Shown piece by piece: positions 31,129 to 37,067 of a stretch of 37,067 nt of DNA. This stretch comes from Candidatus Stahliibacteriota bacterium (GTDB taxonomy: Bacteria > Hydrothermota > Tepidihabitantia > SM23-42): positions 1 to 37,067 of the forward strand of contig JAUVZL010000026.1 of NCBI GenBank assembly GCA_030602565.1. The letters are read 5' to 3'. Under the pieces are notes generated by a model that saw only the letters and a list, made by a program, of their open reading frames with translations, ran no database searches and had not been told where the DNA came from. The position numbers and the translations under genes were made by a program. Position 1 is the first letter of the stretch. Each line of letters opens with the position of its first letter.

Positions 31129-31852
31129 TCTGATCGGTGATTTCTCGACATTTTTCTTCCGGAGTCTGTTCATACCTTGGAAAATTCGTACGAGCAAAGG
31201 TAGGATACTGGAGCAAGTCTACAGTATTGGCATTGGTTCTCTGCCAATTATCATCATTATCGCGGCATTCACCGGTTTGGTTTCCACCGTTCAAGCAACC
31301 TACCAGATGATAGGTACAGTGCCGCGTTATATTATCGGTACCACGGTGGGCAGGATGGTTTTGATAGAGCTCGGTCCGATCCTGACCGCGTTAATGGTGA
31401 GTGGTCGTTGCGCGTCTTCAATGGCGGCAGAAATCGGCACGATGCGGGTTACTGAACAGATTGATGCCCTGGAGATAATGGCCATTGATCCTTATCGTTT
31501 CCTTAGTCTACCGCGTATTGTAGGTACGTTTATTTCTTTGCCGGTCCTCACGATTTTTGCTGAATTTGTTGCTTTGGCATGTGGCGCCGTGTATGCGCAT
31601 TATTTTCTGAACATACCGTTCAGTGTGTTCAGTTATGGCATTATCCACTTTTTCTCTATGCGTGATTTTCTCGGAGGACTCGTCAAGTCGCTATTCTTCT
31701 CGATTGTGATTGGTGCGTCTGGTTGTTATTTTGGGTTTATTGTTAAGGGCGGCGCCAAAGAAGTCGGCAGGGCAGCAACCTATGCGGTAGTTACGGCGTC
31801 GATCCTCATCCTTGTGCTGGATTTCCTGGTAGCTGTGGTAATCTTTGGATGA
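31115..31852 (+). CDS. mlaE: MlaE-family ABC transporter permease
   Basis: Inner-membrane permease of a phospholipid/lipid transport system. 245 residues with about five hydrophobic helices, the first at residues 32-50 and the last two in the C-terminal third. Family marks are ELGPILTALMVSGR with AEIGTMRVTEQIDAL (the conserved MlaE loop) and ALEIMAIDPYRFLSLPR. It overlaps dnaB and is followed without a gap by the ATPase and MCE genes. The presence of this set implies an outer membrane. Confidence 0.93.
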   Translation: MNLFSLIGDFSTFFFRSLFIPWKIRTSKGRILEQVYSIGIGSLPIIIIIAAFTGLVSTVQATYQMIGTVPRYIIGTTVGRMVLIELGPILTALMVSGRCASSMAAEIGTMRVTEQIDALEIMAIDPYRFLSLPRIVGTFISLPVLTIFAEFVALACGAVYAHYFLNIPFSVFSYGIIHFFSMRDFLGGLVKSLFFSIVIGASGCYFGFIVKGGAKEVGRAATYAVVTASILILVLDFLVAVVIFG

Positions 31853-32538
31853 TAGAAGTCAAGAATTTATCAAAAAAGTTTGACGACCTCATTGTCTTGG
31901 ATAATGTTAGTATTACCGTGGCTGAAGCACGTCTGGTTGTTATCCTCGGACCATCAGGTACCGGCAAGACGGTTCTTCTCAAGTCGATATTGGGGATATT
32001 GCCGGTTGACAGCGGGATAGTGTTATTCGATGGCAAATCCATTCAGACGGCTAAAGAAAATGAGATTTACGACATACGAAAACATGTCGGTTTTGTATTT
32101 CAAAGCACTGCATTGTTCGACTCAATGAACGTGTGTGAGAATATTGCTTTACCGCTTGTGGAACATACCAAGTTATCGAGCCGACAAGTCAGGGACAAAG
32201 TCCATGAGATTTTGGAGATAGTCGGCATGGCTGGTAAGGAAAGGCTTTATCCCGGTTCCCTATCTGGAGGTATGAAGCGCTTAGTTGCAGTCGGTCGAGC
32301 ACTTGCCTTGGACCCGAAATATTTATTCTATGATGAGCCGACCACGGGTCTTGACCCAGTAATGAGAGACCGGATCGTGCAGCTTATTATTGATCTAAGA
32401 AAGGATTATAAGAAGAGCGGTATTGTTGTCACCCATGACCTCGATACCGCAGAAAAAGTAGGCGATGACATCTATCTGCTGAAGAAGGGTAAGATCAGCA
32501 AGCTGGAACAGATTAAAAAGGAAGTCTATAATGGTTAA
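31849..32538 (+). CDS. mlaF: MlaF-family ABC transporter ATP-binding protein
   Basis: ATPase that powers lipid transport with the MlaE permease. 229 residues. Walker A GPSGTGKT at 34-41, Q-loop VGFVFQSTALFDSMNV, signature LSGGM in YPGSLSGGMKRL, Walker B KYLFYDEPTTGLDP and the switch His in VVTHDLD. The start ATG overlaps the permease stop by four bases (ATGA) and the end overlaps the MCE gene by eight. Confidence 0.94.
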   Translation: MIEVKNLSKKFDDLIVLDNVSITVAEARLVVILGPSGTGKTVLLKSILGILPVDSGIVLFDGKSIQTAKENEIYDIRKHVGFVFQSTALFDSMNVCENIALPLVEHTKLSSRQVRDKVHEILEIVGMAGKERLYPGSLSGGMKRLVAVGRALALDPKYLFYDEPTTGLDPVMRDRIVQLIIDLRKDYKKSGIVVTHDLDTAEKVGDDIYLLKKGKISKLEQIKKEVYNG

Positions 32539-33265
32539 ACAAATTAAAGCGACGTTTGTTGGTATATTCATCATTGTCGGTATAATCCTCTTTGTTCTTT
32601 TGTACACATGGTTTTCCGGCAGGCTTGGCTTACGAAATACCTATGATGTAGTAGTCATGTTTGACGATGTTTTGGGGTTGAGAATTGGTGATCCGGTGAT
32701 GGTTTATGGTATGGAAAAAGGCAAGGTCAAGGATCTGAAGATTGACCAGAACAAAATTAAATCGGTTCTTGCGATCAACCGCGATATCGTAATACCCGGA
32801 GATTCAAAGATTTCTATTAAGTCGATCAGTATGTTAGGTGCTGATCGGTATGTGAAAATCGTACCAGGTTCGTCTGACAAGACCGCAAGTGTGTATTATG
32901 GAACAGGCGGCGGACTTGATCTTGAAGGGTTTGGAGCACAGTTGGATAGTCTGATGTTGGTTATCAAGAATTTCAAGCTGGGAGACTTTGATTTGAATAA
33001 AATAGCCACAAAACTGACTCGGGACATGAATAGAAACCTCAAGATTTTGACTGAGGCGGTACAAGGTCCTGCTGAGAAGATCGAGCACCTAAGTGTAAGG
33101 TTAGATTCCTTGACGGCATTATTGAGTGGTGATGGAACCGTAGGTAAATTGATAAAATCAGACGAGTTATATGAAGAAGTCAGGCAGACCAACCAGGCTT
33201 TAAAAAGCCTTATTGAAGATATCAAGGAAAATCCTCAGAAATACATTAATATAAAGGTGTTTTAG
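32531..33265 (+). CDS. mlaD: MCE/MlaD-family substrate-binding protein
   Basis: A membrane-anchored periplasmic lipid-binding protein. 244 residues. One N-terminal membrane helix (residues 6-26, AGIFIIVGIILFVLLY-like) and an MCE domain with VMFDDVLGLRIGDPVMVYGM, SVLAINRDIVIPGDSKISIK and GADRYVKIVPG, followed by a helical region (residues 130-244) that forms the tube in homologues. Third gene of the mlaE-mlaF-mlaD unit. Confidence 0.92.
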   Translation: MVKQIKATFVGIFIIVGIILFVLLYTWFSGRLGLRNTYDVVVMFDDVLGLRIGDPVMVYGMEKGKVKDLKIDQNKIKSVLAINRDIVIPGDSKISIKSISMLGADRYVKIVPGSSDKTASVYYGTGGGLDLEGFGAQLDSLMLVIKNFKLGDFDLNKIATKLTRDMNRNLKILTEAVQGPAEKIEHLSVRLDSLTALLSGDGTVGKLIKSDELYEEVRQTNQALKSLIEDIKENPQKYINIKVF

Positions 33266-33522
33266 ACGGAGACATCATTTTAAAGTTCGAGAATTCACAT
33301 CATGCAAATCAAGAATACTGTACTGGAAATCGCAAAACACAAGCACCAAACTCCAAACAATGCTGAAATTCAAATATCAAAACTTCTCTATTTCTTATTT
33401 GTGGTTTAGGTCATTGGAGATTGTTTGTGCCGCGAAGCGAGCATCCTCGAAAATTTTGTCTCATTTTCATATCGTAGATTTTCGGGATTATTTGCCATTT
33501 GTGATTTGATGATTTTATTCTT
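33266..33522. other. 257-base gap before radA with A-rich repeat units in both orientations
   Basis: Forward units AAGCACCAAACTCCAAACAA and AATTCAAATATCAAAAC (33340-33385) are followed by inverse-type units GTTTAGGTCATTGGAGATTGTTTG (33404-33428) and TTTGCCATTTGTGATTTG (33490-33508). This is the same kind of layout as family A but with different unit sequence. No coding frame of interest. Confidence 0.6.
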
Positions 33523-34863
33523 ATGATAACGAGGTTTGTTTGTCAAAATTGCGGTGCGTCCGCGCCAAAGTGGCTTGGACGATGTCCGGGCTGTGGTGAA
33601 TACAATACAATGGTTGAGGAAGTCATTGAGACAAAGTCCAGACAAGTATTAAGAAAGTCAGAGGTGGTGAACCCACTGCCTTTATCAGAAATACCCTACC
33701 GCAAAGAAACGCGGACCGGGGTTGGGATAGGCGAGCTGGACCGCGTGCTGGGCGGTGGTTTTGTCAAAGGTTCTTTAGTTCTACTCGGTGGTGATCCAGG
33801 GATCGGTAAATCAACCTTGATGTTGCAGATATCTGGTATGATGGCGCGCGCGGGTAAGAAGATACTCTATGTTAATGGAGAAGAATCCGCATATCAAATG
33901 CGTATGAGGTCTGAACGATTGGGCATGGGAGTTCAAGGGATCAGTGTTCTTACTGTGACGCAACTCGATTCGATAATTGAAAGCGCTAGTGCTTATGAAC
34001 CGGATTTAATGGTAATAGATTCAATTCAAACGATCTACACGTCTCGCTTGTCGTCAGCACCAGGTAGTGTTGCTCAAGTCAGGGAGTGCGGTGGTGCATT
34101 GATGAGGTTTGCTAAAGAAAAGGGTGTGACAACCGTGCTTATAGGTCATGTCACGAAATATGGTGTTATTGCCGGCCCAAAAACTCTCGAGCATATGGTT
34201 GATGCAGTTCTGTACTTTGAAGGTGACAGTAACCAGCAGTACCGCATTATCCGTGCGATCAAGAACCGTTTTGGTTCGACTAATGAAATCGGCATCTTCG
34301 AAATGACTGCATCAGGTATAAAGGAAGTCATCAATCCCTCGTATCTTTTCATGTCGGATGCAACCTACTCAGGATCAGTTACCGTTGCGGTTATTGAAGG
34401 TTCAAGACCACTTCTTGTTGAGGTTCAGGCTCTGACCAGCCCCACCTTTTACAATTTCCCACAGCGAGTGGCGACGGGCATTGATTATAAAAGACTCTCC
34501 ATGCTTCTTGCAGTGTTAGAACGTCGTGCAGGGATAGGGGTCTACGGATTTGATTGTTTTGTCAATGCGGTTGGAGGTATAAAGGTCCTTGAAACTTCGA
34601 ATGATTTGGGGATTATGCTTGCGATCGCTTCTTCAGTAAGAGACGTGGCAGTTGATAAAGAGACCGTAGTAGTTGGCGAAGTCGGTTTGGGTGGCGAAGT
34701 CAGGTCGGTTTATGGGATATTGCCCAGGCTAAAAGAAGCTGAGAAGATGGGTTTTACCAGAGCGATTGTGCCGAAAAAGAATGCCCATCAAGACAGCGTG
34801 AAGATGAAGATTTTAGGTGTTGCCGATGTGAAAGAGGCGGTAAGACTAACTTTGAAGAAATAG
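33523..34863 (+). CDS. radA: DNA repair protein RadA (Sms)
   Basis: ATP-dependent branch-migration helicase in recombination repair. 446 residues. N-terminal C4 zinc finger CQNCGASAPKWLGRCPGCGE, Walker A GGDPGIGKS at residues 89-97, VNGEESAYQM, Walker B LMVIDSIQTI, the RadA motif KNRFGSTNEIGIFEM, and a C-terminal Lon-like domain with NAVGGIKVLE and VGEVGLGGEVR. Full length. No Shine-Dalgarno is seen before the ATG at 33523. Confidence 0.96.
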   Translation: MITRFVCQNCGASAPKWLGRCPGCGEYNTMVEEVIETKSRQVLRKSEVVNPLPLSEIPYRKETRTGVGIGELDRVLGGGFVKGSLVLLGGDPGIGKSTLMLQISGMMARAGKKILYVNGEESAYQMRMRSERLGMGVQGISVLTVTQLDSIIESASAYEPDLMVIDSIQTIYTSRLSSAPGSVAQVRECGGALMRFAKEKGVTTVLIGHVTKYGVIAGPKTLEHMVDAVLYFEGDSNQQYRIIRAIKNRFGSTNEIGIFEMTASGIKEVINPSYLFMSDATYSGSVTVAVIEGSRPLLVEVQALTSPTFYNFPQRVATGIDYKRLSMLLAVLERRAGIGVYGFDCFVNAVGGIKVLETSNDLGIMLAIASSVRDVAVDKETVVVGEVGLGGEVRSVYGILPRLKEAEKMGFTRAIVPKKNAHQDSVKMKILGVADVKEAVRLTLKK

Positions 34864-34905
34864 TCTGTCCTGAAAAGTTTTGGCTGCTTATTAGCAGGAG
34901 GAAGT

Positions 34906-35547
34906 ATGATATTTTTTAAGCGCGAAAATAGATTTGTTTTGGATTCATCAAGCATCATTGACGGCCGAGTCATTCATCTATTTGATAAGAGGATCTTTGA
35001 GGGTAAGATAATAATTCCTAAGTTGGTGCGATTCATTGTTAAAAAATTTATTGGACCCCGTGGCGAACGGTCAATCAGGATACTGAAGAGAAATACAACT
35101 GTCGAGTTCGTTGACGTAAAGGGTGATGGGTTAGTTGAGGAAGATTGTGTGTTAAAGGTGGCGCGCCGAAGGGGCGCCAAGGTCATTACGACATCAGATG
35201 AAATTCTAAGGTACGCAAAGCTCTACCCTCACGTAAAGATCCTTGATATTAGAGATCTCTATCGTTTACTCACACCCATTTTTACACCTAATAAACTCAT
35301 ATCCGTTAGGATTCTGAAACGAGGGATAAACCACACCGAAGGGGTTGGTTATATCGAAGGCATAAAGGTTGTCGTGGACAATGGTGCGAAGTACATAAAT
35401 CAAACCGTGAGTGTACGTGTGACAACGATGCTCTCTCTTGAGACGGGTAATCTCGTATTTTGTGTATTGGTTGAAGAAGAACGTAATAAACCACTAAACA
35501 TACACAAGGCTAAGAGAAAAGAGGGCCAGACTGATGGAACACATTGA
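34906..35547 (+). CDS. PIN-TRAM domain protein (YacL-like without membrane helices)
   Basis: 213 residues. PIN ribonuclease-like domain with acidic residues Asp13 (FVLDSSSIIDGR) and Asp20, EEDCVLKVARRRGAKVITTSDEILR, then a TRAM domain from about residue 130 (NHTEGVGYIEGIKVVVDNG). Bacterial YacL proteins have four membrane helices before the PIN domain; these are missing here and no signal replaces them. AGGAGG fixes the start. It overlaps the aminopeptidase gene by 14 bases. Confidence 0.88.
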   Translation: MIFFKRENRFVLDSSSIIDGRVIHLFDKRIFEGKIIIPKLVRFIVKKFIGPRGERSIRILKRNTTVEFVDVKGDGLVEEDCVLKVARRRGAKVITTSDEILRYAKLYPHVKILDIRDLYRLLTPIFTPNKLISVRILKRGINHTEGVGYIEGIKVVVDNGAKYINQTVSVRVTTMLSLETGNLVFCVLVEEERNKPLNIHKAKRKEGQTDGTH

Positions 35548-36595
35548 TGAGCTGCTTGCGAAACTGACCTTGGCAACTGGGATAGGATATGCCGGGAACG
35601 TGAAAAATGTAATTCATGATGAATTGCAGCGTTTGCAGATCAAAGGCACGATCGAGAAGGACGGCAGTGTTAGCGGTTATCTTAAGGGCAGAACAGATTG
35701 CGGTATCATGATAGCCTGTCATATAGATGAGGTCGGTTTCATGGTGAGTTCTATTGACGATGCTGGTCGACTCAGTCTCAGTAGTGTGGGAGGTATTGAC
35801 ATTAGCATATTACCAGCCCAGCAAGTAATGGTTCACGGTCGTAAATCGATAGAAGGTTATATTGGTGCCAAGCCGCCGCATCTGGTACCCAAAGAAGAGC
35901 GCAAGCAGCTTTTGCCGCTTGATAAGCTCTTTGTCGACACCGGGCTAGCGCCGAGCGTGGTGAGGAATATTATTGAAGTTGGTGATAGTGTTTCCTTTCT
36001 TGGCAAATACATGAAGCTACAGGGCGACCTGCGTGTTGTGAAATCCCTTGACAACCGTGCCAGTGTTGCTTGCGGCATACTCGTGATGCAGGAGTTGGCG
36101 CAACGGGAACGCGCATTTAACATATATTTCGTTGCTACTAGTCAGGAAGAATACACTGGTCTTGGAGCCCGGATTCATGCTTACCGTTTACCGATTGACT
36201 ATGGGATTGTCGTCGATGTTTCATTTGCCGAACATCCAGATTTGAAAGACCATGAGACTAACCCGCTGGGCAGTGGTCCAGTCATAGGCCGCGGCGCTAC
36301 AATACCTGAAAAACTTAGCGACCTGCTTATCGAAACTGCAAAGGAAAATGACATATCGTACCAGATTGAACCTTTGCCAACCTACACGGGTACAGATGCT
36401 GAAGGTATTGCTTTCAGTCGTGAAGGGATAGCGACGTGCGTTATCGGGATTCCACTGCGGTATATGCATACCCCAGTGGAAGTCGTTTGCCTGAAGGATA
36501 TCCAAAGGACAAAGCGTTTGATCGTCAGCTACATTGAGAAGCTGGCAGAGAAGGAAAGAATAAGCCGAACTTCACTACGTTCGGCTAAGTCCTAA
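35534..36595 (+). CDS. M42-family metallo-aminopeptidase
   Basis: A 353-residue cobalt/zinc aminopeptidase of the TET/CelM type that trims peptides, fitting an amino-acid-fermenting life style. Metal ligands: His63 and Asp65 in ACHIDEVGF, Asp in LDNRAS, Glu pair in TSQEEYTGLGA, Asp in VVDVSFAEHP, and a C-terminal His in YMHTPVEVV. The last codons (SRTSLRSAKS) are formed by a hairpin at 36563-36586, so the C-terminus may be altered by a repeat. Confidence 0.93.
   Translation: MEHIDELLAKLTLATGIGYAGNVKNVIHDELQRLQIKGTIEKDGSVSGYLKGRTDCGIMIACHIDEVGFMVSSIDDAGRLSLSSVGGIDISILPAQQVMVHGRKSIEGYIGAKPPHLVPKEERKQLLPLDKLFVDTGLAPSVVRNIIEVGDSVSFLGKYMKLQGDLRVVKSLDNRASVACGILVMQELAQRERAFNIYFVATSQEEYTGLGARIHAYRLPIDYGIVVDVSFAEHPDLKDHETNPLGSGPVIGRGATIPEKLSDLLIETAKENDISYQIEPLPTYTGTDAEGIAFSREGIATCVIGIPLRYMHTPVEVVCLKDIQRTKRLIVSYIEKLAEKERISRTSLRSAKS
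36563..36586 (+). other. Hairpin inside the end of the aminopeptidase gene
   Basis: AGCCGAAC (36563-36570) pairs exactly with GTTCGGCT (36579-36586) across an eight-base loop. It ends six bases before the stop codon region and has no T-run. Another case of a hairpin placed at a gene's 3' end. Confidence 0.55.
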
Positions 36596-36684
36596 ACTGA
36601 AATTCCGATATAAGCGTTTTTAATCATAATTTTCTTGAAATTTCTTATCTTTTTATGATCGGGTGTTATAATTACGATAGGGGG

Positions 36685-36713
36685 TTGACAAAGTTATTTT
36701 TTTATCGTATAAT
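36685..36713 (+). promoter_or_regulatory. Perfect sigma-70 consensus promoter of the DUF6788 gene
   Basis: TTGACA (36685-36690), a 17-base spacer, TATAAT (36708-36713). Every base matches the bacterial consensus. The expected transcription start, about seven bases further on, coincides with the GTG at 36720. Confidence 0.85.
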
Positions 36714-36719
36714 CTTAAT

Positions 36720-37067
36720 GTGAAAAGACGTTTAGGCATTAAGAAAGCAGGTAAAGGTAAGGCGAGCAAGATTAGGCAGCGGATTATTCAGCATTTCGCT
36801 GAGTCGAGTAAATTAAAGGGGGTTTTAGCAACGAGAAAGCCGATGGTGAAAGGGACGGTTTACGAGTATAGGAATCGTTGTGGTAAGAAGGGTTGTCGTT
36901 GTATGCGGGGTGAGTTGCATACGCGTATGGCGTTATCATATAGTGAGCAGGGTCGAACCAGGTTAAGGTATTTGAAGCCTGAGCAAGTGAGGAGGTATGA
37001 ATGGTTAACTGCGAACTATCGGCGGTTCCGTTCGGCGCGGGCGCGCTTGGTGAGATTAACCAGGGCT
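36720..37067 (+). CDS. DUF6788 protein, probably of a transposable element (3' end outside the window)
   Basis: 116 residues are visible and the frame is still open at the window end. The core GTVYEYRNRCGKKGCRCMRG with CGKKGCRC, a small zinc-knuckle-like cluster, and a following TRLRYLKPEQVRRYEWLTAN match DUF6788 as I know it, a family usually found just upstream of IS transposases. Translation from GTG at 36720; there is no Shine-Dalgarno, and the promoter places the mRNA 5' end at about the start codon, so a leaderless transcript is likely. A transposase gene is predicted just beyond the window. Confidence 0.75.
   Translation, partial: MKRRLGIKKAGKGKASKIRQRIIQHFAESSKLKGVLATRKPMVKGTVYEYRNRCGKKGCRCMRGELHTRMALSYSEQGRTRLRYLKPEQVRRYEWLTANYRRFRSARARLVRLTRA

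Overview
The window is 37 kb of a bacterial genome of moderate GC content. Every gene I can support lies on the + strand. The organism looks like a diderm, peptide- or amino-acid-fermenting bacterium of an uncultured lineage. The signs are a lipid-transport MlaE/MlaF/MlaD set (diderm envelope), abundant short-chain acyl-CoA enzymes, methionine gamma-lyase, and intergenic spaces packed with short hairpin repeats. A candidate-phylum assignment (for example WOR-3/Stahlbacteria-like) is only an impression; no rRNA or other phylogenetic marker was compared.

Region 1 (1-9579) is a propionate module. It holds the three parts of a propionyl-CoA carboxylase (carboxyltransferase cut by the window edge, biotin carboxylase, biotin carrier), methylmalonyl-CoA mutase catalytic chain, alanine dehydrogenase overlapping a CoA-transferase, methylmalonyl-CoA epimerase and a methionine gamma-lyase-like enzyme. 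Together they can take 2-oxobutyrate/propionyl-CoA to succinyl-CoA.

Region 2 (9720-14446) is an archaeal-style block of HMG-CoA synthase, SCPx-type thiolase and DUF35 zinc-ribbon/OB protein, followed by a 3-methylcrotonyl-CoA carboxylase carboxyltransferase. Its partners lie further on: methylglutaconyl-CoA hydratase (19052), a second biotin carboxylase (20703) and a second biotin carrier (22310). The set connects acetyl-CoA, HMG-CoA, 3-methylglutaconyl-CoA and 3-methylcrotonyl-CoA. No HMG-CoA lyase or mevalonate enzyme is in the window.

Region 3 (14447-18019) is an accessory island: a GxxExxY protein inside a repeat, a cupin, a broken deaminase/winged-helix gene, restriction-modification-like scraps and a RhuM-Fic protein flanked by two related short coding fragments. 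A putative toxin-antitoxin pair (19867-20633) sits inside the carboxylase block. Region 4 (22810-28292) has an IscU/NifU scaffold, crotonase, 3-hydroxyacyl-CoA dehydrogenase and a second thiolase, then biotin ligase and cobalamin adenosyltransferase. Those last two make the cofactor forms that the carboxylases and the mutase need. Region 5 (28384-36595) is housekeeping: rpoZ, coaBC, dnaB, mla genes, radA, a PIN-TRAM protein and an M42 aminopeptidase. The window ends in a DUF6788 gene, probably of a mobile element, behind a perfect consensus promoter.

The most unusual feature is the repeat landscape. Two unrelated repeat families (A, built on CCTAAATA units; B, built on AATCCGTTTGCATCT units) occur as eight co-oriented copies. 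Each copy lies directly in front of a start codon. One copy of A encloses a four-helix-bundle gene and one copy of B encloses a GxxExxY gene; the other copies look like the same element without the gene. The last hairpin of family B changes sequence between copies while keeping its pairing, and it abuts or carries the ribosome-binding site of the next gene.
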